DNA of 41,431 nucleotides, taken from Chloroflexota bacterium (GTDB taxonomy: Bacteria; Chloroflexota; Dehalococcoidia; Lucifugimonadales; UBA3495). The notes beneath the pieces were generated by a model. It did no database searches. It was not told where the DNA came from and saw only the letters and a program-made list of their open reading frames with translations. The stretch spans positions 1-41,431 of the forward strand of contig JAPPLU010000040.1 in the NCBI GenBank assembly GCA_028874075.1, given 5' to 3'. Positions 33,488 to 41,100 of this stretch are shown here, in pieces. The translations under genes and the position numbers were made by a program. Position 1 is the stretch's first letter; every line of letters begins with the position of its first letter.

Positions 33488-33540
33488 GCTGACGTTGCAC
33501 CGCGATGTCCCAAATTCGGCGGCCAGCTCGACCAAGACGA

Positions 33541-33643
33541 AGGGGCAGCCCTCGTAGCCGCCCCTGAATTTTTGACTGCCCAAGGGCGCACGGCCATGCG
33601 CCCCTGCCAGGTAATCACAAAACTCTTTGGGGGCGGGTGCCCC
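33541..33643. repeat. Cluster of short palindromes downstream of the BNR gene
   Basis: Three hairpins occur in 100 bases: 33541-33546 with 33560-33565 (6 bp, followed by aattttt on the plus strand), 33584-33590 with 33597-33603 (7-bp stem gggcgca/tgcgccc, 6-nt loop), and 33630-33634 with 33639-33643 (5 bp). They resemble dispersed palindromic repeats; the last may end transcription of the gene at 33650. The gap 33403-33649 holds no gene besides these and the pheS promoter. Confidence 0.45.
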
Positions 33644-33649
33644 AGACCT

Positions 33650-34618
33650 TTAGTTGGGCGTCCACGCCAGGGCCCTTACCTCGGTGAACTCCTTCTTCAG
33701 CTTGGACCAGTTCTCTCCACCGTCCTCGCTGCGGTACAGTTCCCCGTACACACTATTAGCCAGGATGAGGTCTGGGTCGGCCGGATGGGTGGCGAAATTC
33801 CACACCGGCGAGTTGGGTTCCACCGGCAGAGGCCGCTCCTCCCAGGACTGCCCGCCGTCGGTGGATCGGCGGATTGTGCCCGTGTTGCCGATGGCCGCGT
33901 CGCCGTTGGCCACGAACATGGTCTGCGGGTCGTCAGGCTTGACGGCCACCCAACGGCAATAGGGCATCTCCAGCGACTGGGATGACATCAAAGACTGGAA
34001 GGTGGCCCCGTCATCCCGGCTGGCGAAGATTTCCCTGGGCGTGCTGACCAGCACTGTCTTTTCCTCGCCCAGGCTGAATGCCATCCCATGGATGTCGGGA
34101 TTGCTAATGCCCTGTTCTACCTGGGACCAGGAATCGCCCCCGTCCCGACTGACGTAAACGCCGTCAATTTCCACGCCGGCCAGAATCGTGTTGCTGTCCA
34201 CCGGGTCCACCAGCAGGGCTGTAACCCGCGGATCGCCGATGGCGCACTCCTGCGCGATGCTGGCTTCCAGCCTGTCCCACGTTGCCCCGCCGTCCCGGCT
34301 GCGGAACAGGCTTGCCGGAGCGGTGCCGACAAAGATATTGCTGGAGTTGGACGGGTCCACCGCGATGGACCATATCTTCAATCCCTCCATGGGCGAGTCC
34401 AGCTTGTTCCAGGTCATCCCCGAATCATCGCTGCGGTAGATTCCGTTTTCCGCCCCGGCATATACCACGCTGGAGTTGTTGGGATCAACGGCCAGCGCCC
34501 TCACTTGGGACTCGCCAGGGAAAGGACTTCCTACCCGACGCCAGCTTTCCCCGGAGTCGGCGCTGTGGAAAAGACCGGCGCCCGTGGTTCCAACCATTAT
34601 GCTGTAGCTTCCTGCCAT
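33650..34618 (-). CDS. BNR/sortilin-type beta-propeller protein
   Basis: A 322-aa protein built from about seven repeats with the BNR Asp-box pattern S-x-D-x-G-x-x-W (for example SADSGESW near 24, SDDSGMTW near 67, SRDGGDSW near 163, STDGGQSW near 262, SEDGGENW near 305). This is the fold of YCF48/sortilin-like propellers. It has no signal peptide, so it is probably cytosolic. Such proteins bind substrates or partners; no enzyme motif is present. The ATG at 34618 has GGAGGTAA 7 nt upstream; 34633 would overlap that site. Confidence 0.83.
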   Translation of the reverse strand: MAGSYSIMVGTTGAGLFHSADSGESWRRVGSPFPGESQVRALAVDPNNSSVVYAGAENGIYRSDDSGMTWNKLDSPMEGLKIWSIAVDPSNSSNIFVGTAPASLFRSRDGGATWDRLEASIAQECAIGDPRVTALLVDPVDSNTILAGVEIDGVYVSRDGGDSWSQVEQGISNPDIHGMAFSLGEEKTVLVSTPREIFASRDDGATFQSLMSSQSLEMPYCRWVAVKPDDPQTMFVANGDAAIGNTGTIRRSTDGGQSWEERPLPVEPNSPVWNFATHPADPDLILANSVYGELYRSEDGGENWSKLKKEFTEVRALAWTPN

Positions 34619-34674
34619 AACGTTTACCTCCATGACCGGCAGAAGGGCCGGTTCAAGTGAACTTCACGATAAGT

Positions 34675-34715
34675 CCCTTCCCTCTTGGCGGGGGAAGGAT
34701 AGGATGGGGGTGAAG
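34675..34715. repeat. Second copy of the G-rich intergenic repeat
   Basis: The segment 34690-34713 matches 19096-19119 at 22 of 24 bases, and the preceding cccttccc can pair with its gggggaagg part. It lies between the VOC gene and the BNR gene. Confidence 0.55.
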
Positions 34716-34773
34716 AGTCCCCTCGATTCTGTCCCCAAATCCGCAAACTTGGCCTGCGGTCTTGAGCGGAGCC

Positions 34774-35274
34774 CTACGCAGTGGCCTGCGCCTGCCTCTC
34801 CAGCATTTCGTCCCACGGACCCGGCATTCGGCCCTTCTGGGTGCCGCCGATCATGTAGCCGCTGGGGTCGTGACCCCACTGGTCGGCCGGCATTTCGTAG
34901 GACAGTTCAATTCCGTTGCCGTCCAGGTCCCGAATGTAGATGCCGATAGCGTGGCCGTGGTCCGACACCCGCTCGATGGGAATGTTCTTTTCCTTGACCC
35001 GATTGTACAGTTCCGCCAGGTCTTCCAGGCTGTCCATGTACCATGCCATGTGGTTGAGACCCACCTGGCCCCGCTGGGGTCCCATGGCGTTCTCGCCCAC
35101 CTCTACCAGCGCAACCTCGTGAGAGTTGCCCAGATCTGCGCTCATAAAGGCGGCCCGGCCGGGGGTGAAACCATAGGTATGCAGCCCCAGCAGGTCTTCA
35201 TACCAGTCCCTGGCCCGCTCTGCGTTACGCACGAATATGTTCACGTGGCCCAGTCGTCGCGGCGTATAACCCAT
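34774..35274 (-). CDS. VOC-family (extradiol dioxygenase-like) protein
   Basis: A 166-aa vicinal-oxygen-chelate protein with two beta-alpha-beta-beta-beta modules. The metal triad is present: His10 (GHVNIFV), His75 (LNHMAWYM) and Glu123 (GIELSYE). The layout is closest to small extradiol dioxygenases or glyoxalase-type enzymes; the ring or aldehyde substrate is unknown. A strong promoter lies 50 nt upstream. The ATG is preceded by GGGAGGTAA. Confidence 0.9.
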   Translation of the reverse strand: MGYTPRRLGHVNIFVRNAERARDWYEDLLGLHTYGFTPGRAAFMSADLGNSHEVALVEVGENAMGPQRGQVGLNHMAWYMDSLEDLAELYNRVKEKNIPIERVSDHGHAIGIYIRDLDGNGIELSYEMPADQWGHDPSGYMIGGTQKGRMPGPWDEMLERQAQATA

Positions 35275-35580
35275 AATTTACCTCCCAATATAGTTCTGAT
35301 TAGCCTTGTCTTTGTTGATATCGCGATTATATCAGCAGGCAATGTGCCAAACAATTGCGAAAACCGCTTGGGCAACCATTAAAGTAACGGGAAACGGAGG
35401 ACTCAAAGACCGTCGCTCCGGCGAAAGCCGCAATAGGGAAGGCCAGGTAATGCTGGTACATCCAGGAGGCAAGAGCGCTGTATACCGGCTTTCGACGACA
35501 TAATGGGCTTGCGATTGTGCTTCTCTCCAAGCCTGGGTAACGGCCGAACACCGCCAGGTCACCGACCCTGTGTCCGAGCC
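35275..35580. other. Intergenic region between the VOC gene and protease 1
   Basis: It holds the VOC promoter (35326-35354) and a 9-bp inverted repeat, cgaaagccg at 35422-35430 and cggctttcg at 35486-35494, around a 55-nt centre. The repeat arms resemble the cgaaagc-type dispersed repeats seen in many genomes. No gene is supported. Confidence 0.5.
35326..35354 (-). promoter_or_regulatory. Promoter of the VOC gene
   Basis: On the minus strand: TTGTTT, 17-nt spacer, perfect TATAAT, with TG one base before the -10. Confidence 0.7.
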
Positions 35581-36675
35581 CTACCTTCTGCCCCTCTTCA
35601 ATTCCGGCAGCGCCTCCCGGATTTCGTCGACGTGGACGGCAAAAAAGGTGCCCACTACCCTTTTCCCTCCGGCCCTGGTCTGGGCCGCCCGCACCAGTCC
35701 AATTACCTTGCCGTCGCTGTTGAACACCGGTCCCCCGCTGTCCCCGGGATCCACCGGCACGTCCATCAGCAGATTGAGCACCTCCTTGTCTGCGTCGACA
35801 AAAACCACCTGGGACAACACACCCCTGTTGGCAGAGGCCGCTCCTACCGTACCATCGTCGCGGGGCGACACGGTGGAATAGCCCGGCGCCATCAACTCCT
35901 GGGCAATGTCGCCCTCGGGTACATCGCCTAATGGCAGAGGCGCCGCCCTGCTGCTCAGCGGAACATCATCCGGGTCGAACTCTATCAGCGCCAGGTCCCG
36001 TTTCCGGTCCACGCCCAGCACCCGCCCGGTGAACTTGGAATCTTCCGCCTGCCGGATGGTAACCGTACGGTAATGCTCCACCACGTGCTCGTTGGTGATG
36101 ATCAGGTCAGCCTCCAGCAGCCACCCCGACCCCCTGCTGTTCCCCGCCTCGATCATAAACACCGCTGGCCAGGCGTGCTGGTGGATTGCCCGGAAGTCGG
36201 TAACGGGCTGGGGCGTGGCCGTAGGCTGGGGCGTGGCAGTGTTGGGAATAGTTACCGGCGTGGGCGTTGGCGGAAAAGTTACCGGCGTTGGCGTTGGCGC
36301 CGGAGTGGCCGTTGCCGGAAACGTGACGGGAGTAACCGTAGGCTGGGGGGTAACCGTGGGCACGGTGGTCGCCGTGGGCGCCGCCGTTGCCGTGGCAACC
36401 AGCGTAGAAGTGGGCACGAGAGTGGGTTCCGGTATCCGCGTCACCGTTGGCTGTGGCGTGGCCGTGGGCAAAGGCGTGGGAACAACCTGGGGCGTAACCG
36501 TTGGCATCGCCTCCACAATAGCCCGCGCCCGCTGGTCAATCAGTTGGTGCAGTTCCTCCTCCGAAGGTCCGCAGGCGGGGAGCGCGAGTGCGAGGCAGGT
36601 CAGCACCAGGCCGGCCAGCACCCGCCGGACTAGAAGATGCCCCCTATTTGTGAGGCAGCGACTGTTCGGTTGCAT
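35581..36675 (-). CDS. Lipoprotein trypsin-like serine protease (paralog 1)
   Basis: A 364-aa exported protein. The signal ends at lipobox Cys35 (ALPAC). A helical segment GPSEEELHQLIDQRARAIVEAM follows, then a Thr/Pro/Gln-rich linker (about 58-158), then a chymotrypsin-fold protease with His197 (TNEHVV), Asp227 (KRDLALI) and Ser313 (GDSGGP). The triad is complete. It has no PDZ domain, so it differs from HtrA. It follows its paralog by 21 nt on the same strand, forming an operon with the aldehyde dehydrogenase. It probably cleaves envelope proteins. Confidence 0.88.
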   Translation of the reverse strand: MQPNSRCLTNRGHLLVRRVLAGLVLTCLALALPACGPSEEELHQLIDQRARAIVEAMPTVTPQVVPTPLPTATPQPTVTRIPEPTLVPTSTLVATATAAPTATTVPTVTPQPTVTPVTFPATATPAPTPTPVTFPPTPTPVTIPNTATPQPTATPQPVTDFRAIHQHAWPAVFMIEAGNSRGSGWLLEADLIITNEHVVEHYRTVTIRQAEDSKFTGRVLGVDRKRDLALIEFDPDDVPLSSRAAPLPLGDVPEGDIAQELMAPGYSTVSPRDDGTVGAASANRGVLSQVVFVDADKEVLNLLMDVPVDPGDSGGPVFNSDGKVIGLVRAAQTRAGGKRVVGTFFAVHVDEIREALPELKRGRR

Positions 36676-36696
36676 CAGTATTTGGAAGTGGAAGTG

Positions 36697-38025
36697 TTAT
36701 GGAGGTCCATCCAGTTCAACCCTAACGGCCAGGTAGGTTCTGCCACTAACTGTTACCAGTACGTCCTCGCCTCGTTCCTCCCCCTCAAAGTGACAGATAC
36801 CGCGACCAGGTATTTCGTCCCAAGAGTACCAATTGCCGTTTTGCGTCACTCTGGTTACGCATGGCCTATTGTTTCGGTACCTGTTCCACCACGAACCGTT
36901 TTCATACCAAGTTAAGAAAGCGAGAAAGGAACCGTCGTTGTAATGGGCTTCCGGTATAGACGGGGTGGGGGTTGGTAATCGAACATTCTTGCCATTCTTC
37001 AGGTCGTCAAATCGGGCATAAATTTCTTCGATTGCGAGAGCATAACCAACATTCTCCAGATGGTCCCATCCGCAGGTGTTCATTCCAATTATTTTGCCAT
37101 CCGTTGTCATGAGGGGCCCACCACTGTTACCCGGATTTAGAGCCGCATCTGTCTTAATCCAATGCACACCATCCTCACAAGCGCCATAAAGGACTTTCTC
37201 GACAGAAACTACGCCTCTAGTGACAGTGCGGCTACCTCCTCCTTGTGGATATCCCATCGCTATTACCTCACTACCCTTACTTATGGTAGTTGAGATGGCA
37301 ATTCCTGTTCCCCATTCATTCAGGTATTCTAATCCATCACTGTATCCTGTACCGGTCCAGTCAAAATCGTTGGGTCCAACCTTTATCAGTGCCACATCTG
37401 CAACCTCGTCCACCCCCAACACCTGTGCGCGAGGGATGGTTATACCTCGGTACCAACTCAATTCCACCCATTGGTCTCTCCCTACAACATGGGCATTTGT
37501 AACCAAGTACCATTCCAACTTGTTAGAAGGGTCTTGCATAAAGAAACCAGTCCCGGAACCCTTTGAAGACAAGATAAGCACGATGTGTGGGTTCAGACGT
37601 TCGCTCCAGTCAACCACACTCAAGGTCGGCGTTGGTACAATGGTCGGGCGCACGGTGGGCGCCGGCGTAGCGGTAGGCTGGGGCGTCGCCGTTGGTATTG
37701 CTGTAGGAAATGGTTGGGGTGTCGCCGTGGGTTGGGGCGTCGCCGTCGGCAATGGCGTAGGAACAGTCTGGGGTGTAACCGTGGGCACGAGAGTCGGTTC
37801 TGGTATCCGCGTCACCGTCGGCTGTGGCGTGGCCGTGGGCAACGGCGTGGGAACTACCTGGGGCGTAACCGTTGGCATCGCCTCCACAATAGCCCGCGCC
37901 CGCTGGTCAATCAGTTGGTTCAGTTCCTCCTCCGAAGGACCGCAGGCAACCAACAGCAGGGCCAGAGCTGCCATTACTGCTCCGGCCCTGGCAATAGCAA
38001 CTGGGATGGACTGTCCTCTCCCCAC
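36697..38025 (-). CDS. Lipoprotein trypsin-like serine protease (paralog 2)
   Basis: A 442-aa relative of the next gene, with lipobox Cys28 (LLVAC), the same EEELNQLIDQRARAIVEAM helix and TATPQPT-type linker (about 52-134). The protease domain has His179 (TNAHVV), Asp210 (VADVALI) and Ser301 (GNSGGP). A C-terminal extra domain of about 85 residues with four cysteines and many aromatic residues is absent from paralog 1. The first half of the gene is nearly identical to paralog 1 at DNA level, while the protease domains have diverged. The GTG start is directly next to the dehydrogenase stop codon, so the genes are coupled. Confidence 0.88.
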   Translation of the reverse strand: MGRGQSIPVAIARAGAVMAALALLLVACGPSEEELNQLIDQRARAIVEAMPTVTPQVVPTPLPTATPQPTVTRIPEPTLVPTVTPQTVPTPLPTATPQPTATPQPFPTAIPTATPQPTATPAPTVRPTIVPTPTLSVVDWSERLNPHIVLILSSKGSGTGFFMQDPSNKLEWYLVTNAHVVGRDQWVELSWYRGITIPRAQVLGVDEVADVALIKVGPNDFDWTGTGYSDGLEYLNEWGTGIAISTTISKGSEVIAMGYPQGGGSRTVTRGVVSVEKVLYGACEDGVHWIKTDAALNPGNSGGPLMTTDGKIIGMNTCGWDHLENVGYALAIEEIYARFDDLKNGKNVRLPTPTPSIPEAHYNDGSFLAFLTWYENGSWWNRYRNNRPCVTRVTQNGNWYSWDEIPGRGICHFEGEERGEDVLVTVSGRTYLAVRVELDGPP

Positions 38026-39522
38026 CTAAATAAACCGCGCCTGCGTCCGCGGCGTATCCGCATAGTCGATATAGACGGTAATCACCTCGCTGAAGAAGTC
38101 CACCGCCTCCACGCCCTGTTCCCGCTGGCCCACGCCCGAGGATTTCAGGCCGCCGAAGGGCAGGTGTACCTCGCCGCCCAGGGTGGGGGCGTTGACGTGG
38201 ACCATTCCCGCGTCCACCGTGTTGATGTACCGGTAGGCCCGGGGCAGGTCCCGGGTATACACCGACGACGACAGGCCGAACTTGACGCTGTTGGAAATCT
38301 CCACCGCGTCCTCCAGGTCCTTCGCCTTGAACACCGTCAACACCGGCCCGAAAATCTCCTCCTGGGAGATTCGCATATCAGGGGTGCAGTCGGTGAAGAT
38401 GGTCGGCTCCACGTAGTAGCCCTCGTCAAACTCGCCGCCCGTAACCGCGTGCCCGCCAAAGGCCAGGTGCGCTCCTTCTTCCGCGCCGATGCCAATGTAT
38501 TCCAATACGGTGTTCAACTGGGACTGGCTGGACAGGGGACTGACGTCGGTGTCCGCCGCCATCCCGTCGCCCACCTTGAGTTTGGACGTCCGGTCGATCA
38601 ACTGCTCCATAAAGGTGTCGTACACCCCTTCCTCCACTATCACCCGACTGGTGGCGGTGCACCGCTGGCCCGTGGACCCGAAGGCGCCCTGCACGATACC
38701 GCCCAGGGCCTTGTCCAGATCGGCGTCCGCCAACAGGATTACCGCGTTTTTGCCGCCCATCTCGCACTGGACCTTCTTCAACCGCTGGGCTCCCTCGGCA
38801 TAGATGCCGGTGCCGATTTCCGTGGAGCCGGTAAAGGATATGCCATTGACGTCCGGGCTTTCCACCAGGGCGTTGCCCACCGACCCGCCGGGGCCGGTAA
38901 TCAGGTTGAGGACACCCGCAGGCAGTCCCGCCTCCTCGAACACCTCCGTAAGCTTCACCGCGCTCAGTGGGGTTATAGACGCCGGCTTGAAGACCAGGGC
39001 ATTCCCGCAAATGAGGGCCGGCGCCATCTTCCACGCCGGTATCGCAATGGGGAAGTTCCAGGGGGTGATTATCGCAACCACTCCCAGCGGACGCCGCACC
39101 GTGTAGGCCACTGTGCTGGGTAGTTCCGACGGTGTGGTGTAGCCGAACATCCGCCGTCCCTCCCCGGCGGCGTACTCAATAATATTCATCGCCCGCCGGA
39201 CCTCTCCCTGGGCGTCCGGCAGGGGCTTGCCCTCCTCCTCGGTGATGGTGCGGGCCAGTTCGTCGCTGCGCCTGCCCATAATCTCCAGGGCGCGGAACAG
39301 CACCTGGGCCCGCTGCGGCGCCGGGGTGTTGGCCCAACCTTCCAGGGCCTCCTTGGCCGCCGCCACCGCCTTCAGCGCGTCCTCGGGCGTGGATGTCTGG
39401 AACTCGCCCAGCACCCTGCCCTTGTGGGCCGGATTGGCGACGGGGTAGGTGCGGCCGGACACGGACTCAACCCATTGTCCGCCGATATAGTTGCGATGGA
39501 TGGCCGGAGTTGTGGTGGTCAT
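38026..39522 (-). CDS. NAD(P)-dependent aldehyde dehydrogenase
   Basis: A 498-aa ALDH-superfamily enzyme that oxidises an aldehyde to a carboxylic acid. Catalytic Cys288 (GQRCTA) and general base Glu254 (EMGGKN) are present, as is the cofactor segment FTGSTEIG at 230-237 and PWNFP near 154. It is close to the semialdehyde dehydrogenase branch (such as ketoglutarate semialdehyde), but the substrate cannot be assigned. It is the first gene of an apparent three-gene operon with the two proteases, an unexpected pairing. Confidence 0.94.
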   Translation of the reverse strand: MTTTTPAIHRNYIGGQWVESVSGRTYPVANPAHKGRVLGEFQTSTPEDALKAVAAAKEALEGWANTPAPQRAQVLFRALEIMGRRSDELARTITEEEGKPLPDAQGEVRRAMNIIEYAAGEGRRMFGYTTPSELPSTVAYTVRRPLGVVAIITPWNFPIAIPAWKMAPALICGNALVFKPASITPLSAVKLTEVFEEAGLPAGVLNLITGPGGSVGNALVESPDVNGISFTGSTEIGTGIYAEGAQRLKKVQCEMGGKNAVILLADADLDKALGGIVQGAFGSTGQRCTATSRVIVEEGVYDTFMEQLIDRTSKLKVGDGMAADTDVSPLSSQSQLNTVLEYIGIGAEEGAHLAFGGHAVTGGEFDEGYYVEPTIFTDCTPDMRISQEEIFGPVLTVFKAKDLEDAVEISNSVKFGLSSSVYTRDLPRAYRYINTVDAGMVHVNAPTLGGEVHLPFGGLKSSGVGQREQGVEAVDFFSEVITVYIDYADTPRTQARFI

Positions 39523-39810
39523 TTTTAGGTCCCTCGTTACTTGGTTGAATGGTCATCGCCGGTGCAGAAATGCTACGCAGTAAAGTAACATTCCAGGCCT
39601 GAACGGGCAAGCTGGAACAGACAACAGGCTACGAATCAAAGAGAATGCCCTGCTTCAGAAAGACGTAGAGCAAACCTGGGTGTCCGCTCTCTCAAGGCAA
39701 GATTGTCCCTGCCTTCACCGTTCACTAACTGCCTCAATCCGGTGCTTCCCCTGCCTTTATCCGATACAATGCAAACTGGAATCGAACACGCACTGTAAAG
39801 GAGCTACAAA
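39523..39810. other. Divergent intergenic region
   Basis: The 288 bases between the divergent dehydrogenase and DUF1330 genes hold a possible -10 (TACAAT, 39765-39770) for the plus-strand gene and an AAAGGAG ribosome-binding site (39797-39803). I see nothing else. Confidence 0.45.
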
Positions 39811-40098
39811 ATGGCAGGTTATATGATCGCCGACGTCAACGTCACCGACCCGGAGGGTTTCGAGGAATACCGCAAGCTGGTCAGCGCCACCATCGAGGCC
39901 TACGGCGGCCGCTACGTGGTACGGGGAGGCGCCACCGAAACCGTAGAAGGCGACTGGAGCCCCAGCCGCCTCGTAATTCTCGAGTTCGATAGCGTGGAAC
40001 AGGCCAAGGCCTGGTACTACTCCGAGGAATACGCCGGCCCCAAGGAAATGCGACACAATTCCGCCACCACCAACGCCATCTTCGCCGAGGGAATGTAG
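39811..40098 (+). CDS. DUF1330-family protein
   Basis: A 95-aa dimeric alpha-beta-barrel protein: GYMIADVNVTDPEGFEEYRKL at the start, GGRYVVRGG in the middle and RLVILEFDSVEQAKAWYYSEEY are all DUF1330 signatures. Related proteins are small monooxygenase-fold proteins of unknown substrate. The ATG has AAAGGAG 7 nt upstream. The gene converges with the VOC gene across a large palindrome. Confidence 0.92.
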   Translation: MAGYMIADVNVTDPEGFEEYRKLVSATIEAYGGRYVVRGGATETVEGDWSPSRLVILEFDSVEQAKAWYYSEEYAGPKEMRHNSATTNAIFAEGM

Positions 40099-40104
40099 TC
40101 CCTA

Positions 40105-40171
40105 TTCACAAAGAGACGCGGAGAAACTCTTACTCTCCGCGCATCTCCGTTCCTCTGCGTCTCTTTGTGAA
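40105..40171. terminator. Large palindrome between convergent genes
   Basis: A perfect 15-bp inverted repeat (40105-40119 with 40157-40171), extended to about 20 of 23 pairs, surrounds a G/C-rich centre with a smaller inner stem. It lies between the stops of the DUF1330 gene and the minus-strand VOC gene, so it can end transcription from both sides. The arm sequence (acaaagagacgc) is of a kind often dispersed in genomes, and a related palindrome lies at 41268-41348. Confidence 0.65.
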
Positions 40172-40183
40172 AATCAGTTGCCG

Positions 40184-40585
40184 TTAGTGCCACTCGGCGT
40201 GGTACATCACCTCGATCAAGTTGCCGTCCGGGTCCCGCAGGAACCCGGCCAATTTGCCGCTGTCGTTCAGCTTGGGTTCCCGCCCGGGTTCGAAGTCCAC
40301 GCCAACCTCGCCCAGGTTTGACAGCCAGGCATCCCAGTCCTCTACTTCCACGGCGAAATGGTTGGTGGGGTGGGGCTGCGGGCTGGCTTCAACGTGCAGG
40401 TGCAGTTCCGTGTTGCCCAGCTTCAGGTAGCGGGGGCCTTCCTCCGTCCACTCGGCGCCAAAGACCTTGCCGTACCATTCCTGGCTGCGCGGCACGTCGC
40501 TGGTCTCCACGTTGGTATGCTGGATCATGGCCACCTGGATGCTGCCCTTGGTGAACGTGGGGGAGTATGGATTGCGTTCCGGCAT
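40184..40585 (-). CDS. VOC-family glyoxalase-like protein
   Basis: A 133-aa VOC protein with one pair of modules. Putative metal ligands are His23 (IQHTNVET), His76 (TNHFAVE) and Glu125 (GNLIEVMY). The WYGKVFGAEW and FLRDPDGNLIEV segments are typical. ATG 40585 has AGGTGG upstream; starting at the inner MIQHTN would lose 19 residues. The substrate is unknown. Confidence 0.88.
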   Translation of the reverse strand: MPERNPYSPTFTKGSIQVAMIQHTNVETSDVPRSQEWYGKVFGAEWTEEGPRYLKLGNTELHLHVEASPQPHPTNHFAVEVEDWDAWLSNLGEVGVDFEPGREPKLNDSGKLAGFLRDPDGNLIEVMYHAEWH

Positions 40586-40680
40586 GGCTTCCACCTCTTA
40601 TGTATATTTTTCGGCAGCGTAGCTGCCCATTGGGTCCAAAGGGTTAATCGAAATATAGTACAGTCAGTGGTTTCGGTCAA

Positions 40681-41100
40681 TCAGCCTTCAATGTTCATCG
40701 CTTTCAGACCGATCCCCGCCAGTTCCTCATCCCGGATTAGGTAACCGCCCACGCCGATGCCGCCCATGATTATTCCATCTTTGGACTTGACCACCACGCC
40801 GCCTTCGCCGGGGGTCAGGCTGGGGTCGCCGTAGTCGCTCACCGTGCGGCCCCGTTCCTTCAGTTGCTCCCCGTGGGCGCCCGTGTCCATACCCATAATG
40901 GCCGCCGTGTAGGCCTTGCGGAAGGCGTGGCGGCGGGCGTACAGCCGCACGTGGTCCATCTGGGCGTAGGCCACCATGTTCCCGGCGTCGTCCACTATGG
41001 CAATCGCTACCGGCATCCCGCCCGGCTGGGTGGCCTCGTCTATTATGGCTTTCATTGCCGCCTGCGCCTGTTCAAAGTCAATAAAGGGTTTTTCCGACAT
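40681..41100 (-). CDS. GlcG/HbpS-family (DUF336) protein
   Basis: A 139-aa protein of the GlcG/HbpS family, found as haem- or corrinoid-binding proteins and in glycolate and PduO-like contexts. It shows the family's PVAIAIVDDAGNMVAYAQMDHVRLYARRHAFRKAYTA stretch and the GGVVVKSKDGIIMGGIGVGG segment. ATG 41100 with GGAGGAAGG upstream is the start; the longer frame to 41172 is not family-like. The ligand is unknown. Confidence 0.9.
   Translation of the reverse strand: MSEKPFIDFEQAQAAMKAIIDEATQPGGMPVAIAIVDDAGNMVAYAQMDHVRLYARRHAFRKAYTAAIMGMDTGAHGEQLKERGRTVSDYGDPSLTPGEGGVVVKSKDGIIMGGIGVGGYLIRDEELAGIGLKAMNIEG

Noticed and set aside
36092..36736. Gly/Val-rich plus-strand open frames opposite the proteases (also 37220-38029 and 37585-39123)
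   Set aside because: They are the mirror of the Thr-Pro-Gln linker and coding DNA on the minus strand and have no starts or family likeness.
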